Positions 26,693-36,359 of a DNA stretch of 64,000 nt are shown here, piece after piece. Each line of letters starts with the position of its first letter. Position 1 is the stretch's first letter. Both the position numbers and the translations under genes were made by a program. Below the pieces are notes generated by a model. That model ran no database searches. It worked only from the letters and a program-made list of their open reading frames with translations, and was not told the DNA's origin. Origin of the DNA: Novosphingobium sp. KA1 (GTDB taxonomy: Bacteria > Pseudomonadota > Alphaproteobacteria > Sphingomonadales > Sphingomonadaceae); assembly GCF_017309955.1 (NCBI RefSeq), contig NZ_CP021247.1, positions 3,187,001 to 3,251,000 of the forward strand, given 5' to 3'.

Positions 26693-28047
26693 TGGCGATC
26701 GAACTGAAGATGCCGGCGCTCTCTCCGACGATGGAAGAGGGCAAGCTTGCCCGCTGGCTGGTAAAGGAAGGCGACGAAGTCACCTCGGGTGACATCATCG
26801 CCGAAATCGAGACCGACAAGGCGACGATGGAATTCGAAGCCGTCGACGAAGGCACCGTCGGCAAGCTGCTCGTGGCCGAAGGCACCGAGGGCGTGAAGGT
26901 CGGCACCGTGATCGCTGTGCTTGCGGGTGAAGGCGAAGATGCATCGACCGTTTCGGCCGCGGCGCCGAAGGCCGAGGCTGCCCCTGCTGCTGGCGCGGCT
27001 GCGGCTCGCCCCGAAGCCCCTGCTCCGGTTGCGAAGAAGGACCCCGAAGTTCCCTTCGGCACCAACATGAAGACCTCGACCGTTCGTGAAGCCCTGCGCG
27101 ACGCGATGGCCGAGGAAATGCGCCGCGACGACCGCGTCTTCGTGATGGGCGAGGAAGTGGCCGAGTACCAGGGCGCCTACAAGGTGACCCAGGGCCTGCT
27201 CGAGGAATTCGGTCCGCGCCGCGTGATCGATACCCCGATCACCGAGTACGGCTTTGCCGGTATCGGCACCGGCGCCGCGATGGGCGGTCTGCGCCCGGTC
27301 ATCGAGTTCATGACGTTCAACTTCGCCATGCAGGCGATTGACCACATCATCAACTCGGCCGCCAAGACCAACTACATGTCGGGCGGCCAGATGCGCTGCC
27401 CGGTCGTGTTCCGTGGTCCCAACGGCGCTGCCGCCCGCGTCGGCGCGCAGCACTCGCAGAACTACGGTCCCTGGTACGCCAACGTGCCGGGTCTGGTTGT
27501 CATCGCGCCTTACGACGCGTCGGACGCCAAGGGCCTGCTCAAGGCGGCGATCCGCAGCGAGGATCCGGTCGTGTTCCTTGAGAACGAGCTGGTCTATGGC
27601 CGTACCTTCGAACTGCCCGAACTCGACGATCACGTCCTGCCGATCGGCAAGGCGCGCATCATGCGCGAAGGCAAGGACGTGACCATCGTGTCCTACTCGA
27701 TCGGCGTCGGCCTTGCGCTCGAAGCCGCCGAGCAGCTGGCCGGTGAAGGCATCGATGCCGAAGTCATCGATCTTCGCACCCTGCGTCCGCTCGACAAGGA
27801 AACCGTGCTGGCCAGCCTCGCCAAGACGAACCGCATGGTCGTTGCGGAGGAAGGCTTCCCGGTCTGCTCGATCGCTTCTGAAATCATCGCGATCTGTATG
27901 GAAGACGGCTTCGACGACCTCGATGCCCCGGTTGTCCGCGTCTGCAACGAAGACGTGCCGCTGCCTTATGCGGCCAATCTCGAGAAGCTCGCGCTGATCG
28001 ACACGCCGCGTATCGTCGAGGCCGTCCGCAAGGTCTGCTATCGCTGA
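26692..28047 (+). CDS. pdhB: pyruvate dehydrogenase E1 beta subunit with N-terminal lipoyl domain
   Basis: This 451-residue protein is longer than a plain E1 beta (~330). Residues 1-80 form a lipoyl domain with the attachment Lys at 43 in [11 protein letters not shown]. An Ala/Pro-rich linker follows (about 85-125), then the transketolase-like pyrimidine-binding and C-terminal domains. A lipoyl-bearing PdhB is a known alphaproteobacterial and mitochondrial-lineage feature. It forms the E1 heterotetramer with PdhA and may let E1 carry its own acyl arm. It is followed by a terminator hairpin, so pdhA-pdhB ends here. Confidence 0.95.
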   Translation: MAIELKMPALSPTMEEGKLARWLVKEGDEVTSGDIIAEIETDKATMEFEAVDEGTVGKLLVAEGTEGVKVGTVIAVLAGEGEDASTVSAAAPKAEAAPAAGAAAARPEAPAPVAKKDPEVPFGTNMKTSTVREALRDAMAEEMRRDDRVFVMGEEVAEYQGAYKVTQGLLEEFGPRRVIDTPITEYGFAGIGTGAAMGGLRPVIEFMTFNFAMQAIDHIINSAAKTNYMSGGQMRCPVVFRGPNGAAARVGAQHSQNYGPWYANVPGLVVIAPYDASDAKGLLKAAIRSEDPVVFLENELVYGRTFELPELDDHVLPIGKARIMREGKDVTIVSYSIGVGLALEAAEQLAGEGIDAEVIDLRTLRPLDKETVLASLAKTNRMVVAEEGFPVCSIASEIIAICMEDGFDDLDAPVVRVCNEDVPLPYAANLEKLALIDTPRIVEAVRKVCYR

Positions 28048-28073
28048 TCCTGCCGTCTGGTAGGCGCCTGAAG

Positions 28074-28105
28074 CGGCGGCGAAGCACTGGCTTCGCCGCC
28101 GTTTT
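28074..28105 (+). terminator. Rho-independent terminator after pdhB
   Basis: CGGCGGCGAAG (28074-28084) pairs with CTTCGCCGCCG (28091-28101) over 11 bp around a 6-nt loop, followed by TTTT (28102-28105). It lies 26 bp after the pdhB stop. Confidence 0.85.
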
Positions 28106-28150
28106 GCGTTACGCACTTGCGCGAGGGGCCGCGCCGGTTAGAGAGGCTCG

Positions 28151-28831
28151 GTGTTCGAGCCATCTGCCCCTTCAAGTCGCCCCGAAGACCTGCTGCTGCC
28201 TGCTTTGCCGCAGACCATGCAACTGGCGCTCGCTTATGCGCCCGCGCGCGCGAAGTTGCCGACACTGGCATTGCTGGCGCTCGACCAGCGTCTCGCCGGT
28301 TTGCTGCGCCATTCGCGCGAGCCGATGATGGCGCAGATCCGCCTGGCGTGGTGGCGCGAGACGCTGGACCGCGATGCGGCCGAATGGCCTGAGGGCGAAC
28401 CCTTGCTGGCCGTCTTGCGAAGCTGGAACGGCAAGCACCGTGCTCTTGTCGGCCTGGTCGATGGCTGGGAAGCGCTGACGGGAGAAGCCCCCTTGGCGCC
28501 CTCGGCTTTGGAAGAGATGGTGGATGGCCGTGCCGCTGCTTTTGGCGGGCTGGCCGAGGCGCTCGGTCGGGAGGGTGAGGCAGGGGTTGCGCGCGCGCTC
28601 GGGCGGCGCTGGGCTCTGGCCGATCTTGCCACCAAACTGAACCATCCAGGCGAAAGCGTGGTGGTGCGCCGTTTGGCTCAGGCCGAGAAGGGCCGGTTGG
28701 CGCGTGTTTCGCGGATACTGCGTCCTCTCGCCGTGCTGGAAGGATTGGCCAGCGAGAACATGGCCAATGGTGGGCAGGGCTCCGCTAAAACCGTACTGAA
28801 GGCCATGAGGATCGGCCTGCTCGGGCGCTGA
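28151..28831 (+). CDS. squalene/phytoene synthase-like protein, shortened
   Basis: This 226-residue mostly helical protein carries IRLAWWRETLDRD at about residues 60-72. That is the recognisable signature of the squalene/phytoene synthase superfamily (and of NDUFAF6-type proteins). Family enzymes are usually 280-350 residues and have two aspartate-rich DxxxD motifs that bind Mg-diphosphate; I cannot find either here. It is therefore probably a non-catalytic relative, perhaps an assembly factor like NDUFAF6, though that is inference. GTG start at 28151. No clear ribosome-binding site was seen. Confidence 0.65.
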   Translation: MFEPSAPSSRPEDLLLPALPQTMQLALAYAPARAKLPTLALLALDQRLAGLLRHSREPMMAQIRLAWWRETLDRDAAEWPEGEPLLAVLRSWNGKHRALVGLVDGWEALTGEAPLAPSALEEMVDGRAAAFGGLAEALGREGEAGVARALGRRWALADLATKLNHPGESVVVRRLAQAEKGRLARVSRILRPLAVLEGLASENMANGGQGSAKTVLKAMRIGLLGR

Positions 28832-28914
28832 ATTGCCCGTGATAACAGTTATGTAATTTCCCTGGAATGCCGTGGTGGGCGGATAACCCGCGCGCGACTT
28901 CAGGGAGTTTGGCG

Positions 28915-29379
28915 ATGCAGCGCTTCATCCTCGGCGGCGTGACAGTGCTTGTACTGCTGTCGCTGGGCCTGTTCTGGTGGCAGGGCCGGGCGGAAGTGGA
29001 GAAGGCCGCTCCGCCGCCGGCGGTGATGCAGGCGCAGCCGCAGCCCACCGAAATACCTAGCGCCGATCTTGAAGACCTCGCCGGCCCCGAATTGCCCGAG
29101 GCAACGCCGCTGACGCGCGAACAGCGGCGTTTCTCGCGTTATGACTTCAATCGTGATGGCAGGATCACGCGCGAGGAGATGCTCTCGACGCGCACAGCCG
29201 CATTTCGCAAGCTCGACAAGGACGGCAACAATCTGCTGACTTTCGAGGAATGGGCCGTGGCGACGGTCGACAAGTTTGAGCATGCCGACGGCGACCACGA
29301 CCAGATCCTGACGCCCGAGGAGTTCCGGTCAACGGCTCCGCCACCGGCGAAGCCGAAGCCCAAGTGTTCCTGCAAATAG
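28915..29379 (+). CDS. membrane-anchored EF-hand protein
   Basis: This 154-residue protein has an N-terminal membrane segment (about residues 5-24, ILGGVTVLVLLSLGLFWW), a Pro/Ala-rich linker, then three canonical EF-hand loops: DFNRDGRITREE, DKDGNNLLTFEE and DGDHDQILTPEE. All have D/N at positions 1, 3 and 5, and Glu at 12. It should bind calcium in the periplasm. I chose the ATG at 28915, with AGGGAG 7 nt upstream, over the ATG at 28867. It ends in a short KPKPKCSCK tail whose cysteines may bond. It is convergent with trmFO, with one base between stops. Confidence 0.82.
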   Translation: MQRFILGGVTVLVLLSLGLFWWQGRAEVEKAAPPPAVMQAQPQPTEIPSADLEDLAGPELPEATPLTREQRRFSRYDFNRDGRITREEMLSTRTAAFRKLDKDGNNLLTFEEWAVATVDKFEHADGDHDQILTPEEFRSTAPPPAKPKPKCSCK

Positions 29380-29380
29380 C

Positions 29381-30727
29381 TCAGGCGGGCGAAAGGTTAG
29401 CCAGCCAGGGGGCGATGTCCTCCTTGGCGCGCTCGGTATAGGCTTCCTTGCGCTGCTTCTTTTTCACCTCGTGAAGCGGCGGAAACAGGCCGAAGTTGAC
29501 GTTCATCGGCTGATAGCTGTCCGCCTCGGCGTCACCGGTGATGTGCGAGAGCAGGGCGCCGAGTGCGGTCGTGCGTGGGGGCGCCTGCCATTCGCGGCCC
29601 GCGAGTTCGGTTGCCGTCATCAGTCCCGCCATCATGCCGACGGCGGCGCTTTCGACGTAGCCCTCGCAGCCGGTGATCTGTCCGGCAAAGCGGACGTGCG
29701 GCGCGCTTTTCAGGCGAAGCTGGCGATCCAGCAGTACCGGGGAATTCAGGAAAGTGTTGCGGTGCAAACCGCCGAGGCGCGCGAATTCCGCATTTTCAAG
29801 CCCCGGAATGGTGCGGAACAGGCGCACCTGCTCGGCGTGCTTGAGCTTGGTCTGGAAGCCGACCATGTTCCACAGCGTGCCCAGCTTGTTGTCCTGCCGA
29901 AGCTGGACAACCGCATAGGCCCAGCGGCCCTTGGGGTGCTCTTCGGTCGCCCAGTGCGGATTGTCGAGTCCGACCGGCTTCATCGGGCCGAATCGCAGGG
30001 TCTCGACGCCGCGTTCGGCCATGACCTCGATCGGCATGCAGCCGTCGAAATAGGGCGTGTTGGCTTCCCATTCCTTGAAGGCGGTCTTTTCGCCGTCGAG
30101 CAGGGCCTGATGGAAAGCCAGGTACTGGTCCTTGTCCATCGGGCAGTTGATGTAGTCCTTGGTCTCGCCCTTGTCCCAGCGCGAGGCCATCCAGCACACG
30201 TCCATGTCGATGGTGTCGCGGTAGACGATGGGGGCGATGGCATCAAAGAACGCCAGGCTGTCCGCGCCGGTCGCCGCGCCGATGCTGTGGGCCAGCGCTT
30301 CGGCGGTGAGCGGTCCGGTGGCGACAATGGTGGTGCCGGCTTCGGGCAGAACGTCGATCCGTTCGCGCACGATGTCGAGGTTGGGCAGGGCGGCAAGGCG
30401 CGCTTCGACTTCCGCCGAGAAGACGTCGCGGTCGACGGCGAGCGCCGATCCTGCGGGAACCTGCGCCTTGCCCGCCGCCGACATGATCAGCGAATCGCAG
30501 CGGCGCATTTCCTCGTGGAGCAAGCCGACGGCGTTCTTTTCGTGATCGTCCGAGCGAAACGAGTTGGAGCAGACCAGCTCGGCCAGGCCATCGCCTTGAT
30601 GCGCGGGGCTTCTCTCACCCGTGCCGCGCATTTCGGAGAGGCGGACCTTGAAGCCGCGGCGGGCCAGCTGCCAGGCGGCTTCGCTGCCGGCAAGGCCGCC
30701 GCCGATGATGTGAACGTCGTATGTCAT
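29381..30727 (-). CDS. trmFO: folate/FAD-dependent tRNA U54 methyltransferase
   Basis: This 448-residue TrmFO methylates uridine 54 in the T loop of tRNA using methylenetetrahydrofolate and FADH2. The FAD-binding motif [13 protein letters not shown] is at residues 7-19, and the nucleophile-type Cys is in [11 protein letters not shown] (C53). A second conserved Cys occurs in [11 protein letters not shown]. Alphaproteobacteria and Firmicutes use TrmFO, whereas E. coli uses TrmA. The gene is free-standing and converges on the EF-hand gene. Start: ATG at 30727. Confidence 0.95.
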   Translation of the reverse strand: MTYDVHIIGGGLAGSEAAWQLARRGFKVRLSEMRGTGERSPAHQGDGLAELVCSNSFRSDDHEKNAVGLLHEEMRRCDSLIMSAAGKAQVPAGSALAVDRDVFSAEVEARLAALPNLDIVRERIDVLPEAGTTIVATGPLTAEALAHSIGAATGADSLAFFDAIAPIVYRDTIDMDVCWMASRWDKGETKDYINCPMDKDQYLAFHQALLDGEKTAFKEWEANTPYFDGCMPIEVMAERGVETLRFGPMKPVGLDNPHWATEEHPKGRWAYAVVQLRQDNKLGTLWNMVGFQTKLKHAEQVRLFRTIPGLENAEFARLGGLHRNTFLNSPVLLDRQLRLKSAPHVRFAGQITGCEGYVESAAVGMMAGLMTATELAGREWQAPPRTTALGALLSHITGDAEADSYQPMNVNFGLFPPLHEVKKKQRKEAYTERAKEDIAPWLANLSPA

Positions 30728-30781
30728 GGCGCCTGCGCCTAGACCTTTGCGACGGGATGGGAAAGGGTGAGCGCGCCCCGC

Positions 30782-31123
30782 TTACGCAGGAAAGGTCAGC
30801 TTGCTGTCGGCGTCGTAGGCGACCGGGCCGTGCGCGATTACCGCGGAGAGCGGTAGATCGGCGTAGATATGCGGAAACAGCGCGCCGCCGCGCGATACTT
30901 CCCATTTCACCGCATCGCCCAGCACCGACAGATCAACGGCGGCGAGAACAAGGCCGTCCTGCCCGGCGAAGTGCTTTTCGAGCGTTTCCTGGGCCTGCGC
31001 TGCGGTCGACATGTGGATGTAGCCATCCGCCTTGTCGATCGGTGCGCCGGTGAACACCTTGTCGGCGAGCAGTTGCTGGAACTGCTCGCCGGTCAGGATC
31101 TTGTAGGCAACGGTATCGCTCAC
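30782..31123 (-). CDS. DUF952 family protein
   Basis: This 113-residue cytoplasmic protein matches DUF952, with the characteristic [22 protein letters not shown] (shown as [11 protein letters not shown] then TLEKHFAG) and [11 protein letters not shown]. The family is small, widespread and of unknown biochemical function, with an ADP-ribosyltransferase-like fold suggested. Its ATG overlaps the gyrA stop (ATGA at 31120-31123), so it is co-translated with gyrase subunit A. That linkage is probably an operon of convenience. Confidence 0.88.
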   Translation of the reverse strand: MSDTVAYKILTGEQFQQLLADKVFTGAPIDKADGYIHMSTAAQAQETLEKHFAGQDGLVLAAVDLSVLGDAVKWEVSRGGALFPHIYADLPLSAVIAHGPVAYDADSKLTFPA

Positions 31124-33882
31124 GCTTCGGATTCCGGCCCTTCGGGTGCTTCGGTTGCCGGGGTGTCGATGGCTTCGCCTTCGGCCACGTCTTCCGCTTC
31201 GGCTTCATCGAGGCGCACGGCGCTCACCACGTGTTCGCCGCCAGAGACATTGAACAGGCGTACGCCCGCCGAACCGCGGCCGATCACGCGCAGCGAATCG
31301 AGCGGCAGGCGGATCAGCTTGGCCTGATCGGTCACCAGCATGAGCTGGTCCGCACGCGTGGCTGGGAAGCTTGCGACGACAGGGCCGTTACGGGCGATGT
31401 TGTCGATGTTGGTGATGCCCTGGCCGCCACGACCGGTGCGGCGATACTCGTAGGCCGAGGACAGCTTGCCATAGCCGTTGGCGCAGACCGTGAGGATGAA
31501 CTGCTCCATCTCGGCCAGGTAGGTGTAACGGTCGGCTTCGAGCGAGGGTTCGCCTTCCTTTTCGCCCTTCCACGGGGCAAAGCGCAGGTAGGCCTCGCGC
31601 TCGTCCTGGTCCTTCACGCCGACGCGGTGGAGGATCGAGAGCGAGATGACCTCGTCGTCGTCCTTCAGCGTCATTGCCTTGACCCCGGTCGAGGTGCGGC
31701 TTGCAAATTCGCGTACAAGATCGCCGGCAAAGCGGATTGCCTTGCCCTGGCGGCTTGCCAGCAGCACGTCGTCCTGATGGCTGAGCAGCGCGACGCCGAT
31801 CAGGCGATCGTCGCTGTCCTCGTCGAACTTCATCGCGAACTTGCCGTTCGACGGGATGTTCGCGAAGGCGTCCATCGCGTTGCGGCGCACGTTGCCCTTG
31901 GCCGTCGCGAAGACGACCGAGAGCTTGCTCCATTCCTTCTCGTCCTCGGGGAGGGCGAGTACGGTCTGGATCGTCTCGTCCTTGTCCAGCGCGGGAAGGA
32001 GGTTGACGATCGGACGACCGCGCGTGGTCGGGCCGCCTTCGGGCAGCTTGTAGACCTTGAGGCGGTAGACCTTGCCGGCGGTCGAGAAGAACAGCACGGG
32101 GTTGTGGGTCGAGGTGACAAACATGGTCGTCACCACGTCCTCGTCCTTCGTCGCCATGCCGGCGCGGCCCTTGCCGCCACGGTTCTGGGCTCGGAAGGTC
32201 GAGAGCGGCGTGCGCTTGATGTAGCCGTCCATGGTCACCGTAACGACCATGTCCTCGCGCTCGATCAGGTCCTCGTCCTCGATGCCTTCGGCGGCGCCAG
32301 TCATCTCGGAAACGCGCGGGGTGGCATAGAGGTCACGGACGGCCACCAGTTCGCCGCGCATGACGCCGTAAAGCTTCACGCGGTCGGAGAGGATCGAGAG
32401 ATATTCCTCGATCGCGGCGGCGAGTTCCTTGAGTTCGTCGCCGATCTCGTCCCGGCCGAGTGCCGTCAGGCGGTGCAGGCGCAAGTCGAGGATCGCCTTC
32501 ACCTGGATCTCGGACAGGCGATAGACGCCGCCGGTTTCCTCGGCATTGGGCTCGATGGCTTCGACCAGGCGGATATAGGGCGCGATATCGCCGATCGGCC
32601 ACTCGCGCGCCAGCAGGCGGGCGCGGGCTTCCGCCGGGTTCGGCGCGCCGCGGATGATCTTCACCACTTCGTCGAGGTTCGAAACCGCGACGACCAGACC
32701 GAGCAAGATGTGCGCCCGGTCGCGCGCCTTGTTCAGTTCGAACTTGGTGCGGCGGGTGATGACTTCTTCGCGGAACTGGATGAACGAGGCGAGGATATCG
32801 CGCAGGTTGAAGACTTCGGGGCGGCCGTTCTTGATGGCCAGCATGTTGGCTGCGAAGTTCGACTGTGCCGGAGTGTTGCGCCAGACCTGGTTGAGCACGA
32901 CTTCCGGCGTTGCATCGCGCTTGAGGTCGATGACCACGCGCATGCCTTCGCGGTTCGATTCGTCGCGGATGTCCGCGATGCCTTCGATGCGCTTGTCCTT
33001 GGCGGCTTCGGCGATCTTCTCGACCAGACCGGCCTTGCCGACCTGGTAGGGGATCGAGGTGAGCACGATCGAGCGGCGGTCGCCGCGGCCTTCCTCGATC
33101 TCGTGGCGGCAGCGCATGATGATCGAGCCGCGCCCGGTCAGGTATGCGTTGCGGGCGCCGCCCTGGCCGAGGATCAGCGGAGCGGTCGGGAAGTCCGGCC
33201 CCGGAATGATCTGGATCAGTTCCTCGATGGTGACCGCCGGATTGTCGATCATGGCAAGGCAGCCGTCGATCACTTCGCCGAGGTTGTGCGGCGGAATGTT
33301 CGTGGCCATGCCGACGGCGATGCCGCCGGCGCCATTTACGAGCAGGTTCGGGAAGCGCGCCGGCAGTACGGTCGGCTCGCTTTCGGAACCGTCGTAGTTG
33401 TCGGCGAAGTCGACCGTGGCCTTCTCGATGTCGGCCAGAAGCTCGTTCGACACCTTGTCGAGGCGCGCTTCGGTGTAACGCATGGCGGCCGGCGGATCGG
33501 GGTCCATCGAGCCGAAGTTGCCCTGACCGTCGATCAGCGGCAGTCGCATCGACCAGGGCTGCGTCATGCGGGCAAGCGCGTCGTAGATCGCGCTGTCGCC
33601 ATGCGGGTGATATTTACCCATGACGTCACCGACGATGCGGCTCGACTTGCGGTACGGTCGGCCCGCAACGTAGCCCGCTTCGTGGCAGCTATAGAGAATG
33701 CGGCGATGGACGGGCTTGAGGCCGTCGCGCACGTCGGGAAGCGCGCGGCTCACGATCACGCTCATCGCGTAATCGAGATAGCTCGTCTTCATCTCATCGA
33801 CGATGTCGATGCGTGTGTATTCGCCTTCGGGGCCGGTGTGTCCGGAACCGTTCTGCTCGGGAATGTCGGTGTCGTCGCTCAC
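31120..33882 (-). CDS. gyrA: DNA gyrase subunit A
   Basis: This 920-residue DNA gyrase A subunit introduces negative supercoils with GyrB. The catalytic Tyr is at 136 (AAMRYTEAR). The quinolone-determining region [15 protein letters not shown] has Ser97 and Asp101, equivalent to E. coli Ser83 and Asp87, so no classical resistance change is present. The C-terminal beta-pinwheel contains a GyrA-box-like region near [10 protein letters not shown]. The acidic tail is long. GTG start at 33882 with a weak ribosome-binding site. DUF952 overlaps its 3' end. Confidence 0.97.
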   Translation of the reverse strand: MSDDTDIPEQNGSGHTGPEGEYTRIDIVDEMKTSYLDYAMSVIVSRALPDVRDGLKPVHRRILYSCHEAGYVAGRPYRKSSRIVGDVMGKYHPHGDSAIYDALARMTQPWSMRLPLIDGQGNFGSMDPDPPAAMRYTEARLDKVSNELLADIEKATVDFADNYDGSESEPTVLPARFPNLLVNGAGGIAVGMATNIPPHNLGEVIDGCLAMIDNPAVTIEELIQIIPGPDFPTAPLILGQGGARNAYLTGRGSIIMRCRHEIEEGRGDRRSIVLTSIPYQVGKAGLVEKIAEAAKDKRIEGIADIRDESNREGMRVVIDLKRDATPEVVLNQVWRNTPAQSNFAANMLAIKNGRPEVFNLRDILASFIQFREEVITRRTKFELNKARDRAHILLGLVVAVSNLDEVVKIIRGAPNPAEARARLLAREWPIGDIAPYIRLVEAIEPNAEETGGVYRLSEIQVKAILDLRLHRLTALGRDEIGDELKELAAAIEEYLSILSDRVKLYGVMRGELVAVRDLYATPRVSEMTGAAEGIEDEDLIEREDMVVTVTMDGYIKRTPLSTFRAQNRGGKGRAGMATKDEDVVTTMFVTSTHNPVLFFSTAGKVYRLKVYKLPEGGPTTRGRPIVNLLPALDKDETIQTVLALPEDEKEWSKLSVVFATAKGNVRRNAMDAFANIPSNGKFAMKFDEDSDDRLIGVALLSHQDDVLLASRQGKAIRFAGDLVREFASRTSTGVKAMTLKDDDEVISLSILHRVGVKDQDEREAYLRFAPWKGEKEGEPSLEADRYTYLAEMEQFILTVCANGYGKLSSAYEYRRTGRGGQGITNIDNIARNGPVVASFPATRADQLMLVTDQAKLIRLPLDSLRVIGRGSAGVRLFNVSGGEHVVSAVRLDEAEAEDVAEGEAIDTPATEAPEGPESEA

Positions 33883-34199
33883 GCGCTGGATCGTTCGTTG
33901 CTGCGGGACAAGGGTTGATATTCGGCCCTAGGGCATGCGGCGGATGAAAGCCACCGGAACGCGTGCGGGGACCGGGGTGGGCATTGCTTTTTCCACACTT
34001 ATGGCAAGGCGTTGCCAAAGGGCTGCGGCGAAGCCCTGCGAACTTGCGACGAATTGCATTCAATCAGCGTTCAGTGGGGCGCGTCTAATCGGGCGGCAAG
34101 GTTGCCAAGCGGCGATTTCGCCGTCAAACCGGCCCGGCGAATTTATAGTGCCGTGGTTCGCGGCGCGACCGTACATGTCTTTTTGAGGAGTTGGCCTTG
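33883..34199. other. 317-bp divergent intergenic region, gyrA / secreted repeat protein
   Basis: This gap must hold the promoters of gyrA and of the gene at 34200. It contains several hairpin-forming dyads: TGGCAA-GGCG-TTGCCA (34002-34017), AGGGCT...AGCCCT (34019-34037), GGCAA-GG-TTGCC (34095-34106) and CGGCGA-TT-TCGCCG (34110-34123). The first and third are close variants of one palindrome. GAGGAG 9 nt before 34200 is a good ribosome-binding site. No protein gene is supported. Confidence 0.55.
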
Positions 34200-35522
34200 A
34201 TGGCTCGCAAGTTCCTGATTTCCCGTGTTGCCCTTGCCGTGGCCCTGGGCGGCGGCATGGCCGTGGCGATGGCGCCGGTTGCTTCGGCAAAGGAAGCCAA
34301 GAAATCCGAAAGCAAGTACTCGGAAGGCTTCATCAAGGCTGCCGGTCCGATCGAAAAGGCGATCAACGCCGCGACCGCCGCGATTCCGCAGGGCGCAGGC
34401 GCTGATGCCTTCCCGGCGGCGAAGGCCAGCATCGACACCGCGCTTGGCGGCGACGGCAAGGCGGCCATCGAGGCGGCCCTGCCTTCGGCCACCACGCCTG
34501 ACGACAAGATGGCGATGGGCCAGTTCGCCCGCACTTATGGCGTGCTTTCGCAGGACCTCGCATTCAAGCAGAAGGGTGTCCTGCTGATGATCGAGAGCGG
34601 CAAGGTTCCCGCCGCCTCGCTTCCCGCGACCTATTTCGATGCCGGCGTCAACGCCTTCAACCTGAAGGACTATGCGACCGCTGCGACATACGTGAAGCAG
34701 GCAAAGGATGCTGGTTATCAGGATCCCCAGAACCAGCTCGACCTGATCCTGTCGGAATCCTACAAGCGCGGCGGAAACCCGCAGGCGGCCATGGACATGG
34801 CCAAGGCCGAAGTCGACGGCGCCAAGGCCAAGGGCGTGGCGCCGAGCGAAACGTCGATCCGCAACGTGCTTCAGGCGGCTTATACCGCCAAGCAGCTCGA
34901 CGCCTCGGCAGACTACGCGGCGATGCTTGCGCAGTACTATCCGCGCAACGACACCTGGAACATCTCGGCTTCGATCGTGCGCCAGCTGGGGTCGTTCGAG
35001 AAGTCGGACAACCTCGACCTCATGCGCCTGATGTTCATCACCGGCGGCATGAAGGACAAGCGCGACTACTATGAGTACCTGGAAAACGCCGATCCGCGCG
35101 CCTATCCGGGTGAAGCACTCAAGGTCATGGATCAGGGCCTCGCGAAGGGCCAGCTGACCCAGGCAGAAGTCGGCGCCGATCGCGCCAATGCCGCCTCGCG
35201 CGTCGCTGGCGACAAGGCCTCGCTCGCCGCGACCGAACGCGATGCCCAGAAGCCCGGCGCGACCGCAGCCCAGATCATGGGCGCGGCCGACGTGCTGCTG
35301 AGCTATGAACAGTATGCCAAGGTCGAGGCGCTGCTCCAGTCCGCACTGACCAAGCCGGGTGTCGATGCCAACAAGGCTAACCTGCGCCTCGGCATGGCCC
35401 AGGCCATGCAGGGCAAGGTTGCCGAAGCGCAGGCCACGCTCGCCAAGGTGACCGACAAGCGCTCGTCGATTGCCAAGCTGTGGTCGGCCTATGCCGCCAC
35501 CAAGGGCAAGCCGGCCGCCTGA
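34200..35522 (+). CDS. secreted alpha-helical repeat protein, function unknown
   Basis: This 440-residue precursor has a signal peptide ending near SAKEA (residues ~1-28). Most of the rest is alanine-rich helix with TPR-like stretches (about residues 135-190 and 370-430, for example FDAGVNAFNLKDYATAATYVKQA). It resembles a conserved sphingomonad protein family I cannot name. TPR-like modules usually bind proteins or peptides, so a periplasmic scaffold is possible. I chose the ATG at 34200 because GAGGAG lies 9 nt upstream; the TTG at 34191 is in frame but closer to the ribosome site. A strong terminator follows, so it is monocistronic and probably well expressed. Confidence 0.72.
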   Translation: MARKFLISRVALAVALGGGMAVAMAPVASAKEAKKSESKYSEGFIKAAGPIEKAINAATAAIPQGAGADAFPAAKASIDTALGGDGKAAIEAALPSATTPDDKMAMGQFARTYGVLSQDLAFKQKGVLLMIESGKVPAASLPATYFDAGVNAFNLKDYATAATYVKQAKDAGYQDPQNQLDLILSESYKRGGNPQAAMDMAKAEVDGAKAKGVAPSETSIRNVLQAAYTAKQLDASADYAAMLAQYYPRNDTWNISASIVRQLGSFEKSDNLDLMRLMFITGGMKDKRDYYEYLENADPRAYPGEALKVMDQGLAKGQLTQAEVGADRANAASRVAGDKASLAATERDAQKPGATAAQIMGAADVLLSYEQYAKVEALLQSALTKPGVDANKANLRLGMAQAMQGKVAEAQATLAKVTDKRSSIAKLWSAYAATKGKPAA

Positions 35523-35543
35523 TCGGCAATACAAGCCCAAAAC

Positions 35544-35575
35544 AAAGGGCGGCGGGATTACCCGCCGCCCTTTTT
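35544..35575 (+). terminator. strong Rho-independent terminator after the repeat-protein gene
   Basis: GGGCGGCGGG (35547-35556) pairs with CCCGCCGCCC (35561-35570) around ATTA, extended by AAA/TTT, with a run of five T residues at 35571-35575. It may also serve the convergent carbonic anhydrase gene. Confidence 0.93.
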
Positions 35576-35601
35576 ATTTGTGGGCTGTCGGTAGCGAGCG
35601 A

Positions 35602-36276
35602 TCAGGCTACCGGTGCAAACTCGCCGGTTTCCTGATCCATCAGGTGCAGCACGCCATCGGAAATGGCGAAGAAGGTGCCGCGCAGGGTCAGTTCACCGTT
35701 CTTCACCTTGTGGCGCACGCAGGGGAACGACATCAGGTTCTCGATGCTGACGCGCACCGCAGCCTGTTCCATTTCCCGCTCGGCGGGACGGCCGGTGGTG
35801 CCGAATTCGGCTGCGACCGGGGCGCGGGCCTCGTCGAGCATCGAGATCCAGTCGGCAATGAAGCCGCCTTCACCCGGCTCGGTGCCGTGAAGTTCCTGCG
35901 TCAGCGCCGCCTTGCAGCCACCGCACATGCCGTGGCCCATGACCACGATTTCCTTCACCTTGAGGACCTGTACCGCAAATTCCAGTGCGGCGGACACGCC
36001 GTGGTGGCCGGGCGAGGTCTCGAAGGGCGGGACAAGGGCGGCGACATTGCGGACCACGAAGATCTCGCCGGGGTCGACGTCGAAGATCTGCGAAGGATCG
36101 ACGCGGCTGTCGGAGCAGGCGACGATCATCACTTCGGGTTGCTGGCCTTCGCTGAGACGGGCCCAGCGTTCGCGATGCGGGGTCCAGCCCGAGTCGCGGA
36201 AACGGCGGTAGCCGGCGATCAAACCATCGAGCACGCGATTGTCGCCTGCGCTGGTTCCGGTGGAAGAATCGGTCAT
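35602..36276 (-). CDS. beta-class carbonic anhydrase
   Basis: This 224-residue beta-carbonic anhydrase interconverts CO2 and bicarbonate. Zinc ligands are Cys54 in ACSDSRVDP, His115 and Cys118 in MGHGMCGGC; Asp56 and Arg58 form the catalytic dyad. The start is the ATG at 36276, with GGAGG 5 nt upstream. In-frame codons further upstream run into the lipA promoter region. It is divergent from lipA. Length and motifs fit cytoplasmic housekeeping enzymes that supply bicarbonate for carboxylation. Confidence 0.94.
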   Translation of the reverse strand: MTDSSTGTSAGDNRVLDGLIAGYRRFRDSGWTPHRERWARLSEGQQPEVMIVACSDSRVDPSQIFDVDPGEIFVVRNVAALVPPFETSPGHHGVSAALEFAVQVLKVKEIVVMGHGMCGGCKAALTQELHGTEPGEGGFIADWISMLDEARAPVAAEFGTTGRPAEREMEQAAVRVSIENLMSFPCVRHKVKNGELTLRGTFFAISDGVLHLMDQETGEFAPVA

Positions 36277-36359
36277 GGGGGCCTCCGTTGAAACGCACGC
36301 AACCCATAGACCGGATATTCGCACTGGCAAGCGGCGGCGCTTGCGACTATCTGGGCCCC

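Noticed and set aside
31231..33918. 895-residue open frame on the plus strand antisense to gyrA
   Set aside because: High GC keeps several frames open. It mirrors gyrA codon positions, has no recognisable motif and lies wholly opposite a real gene.
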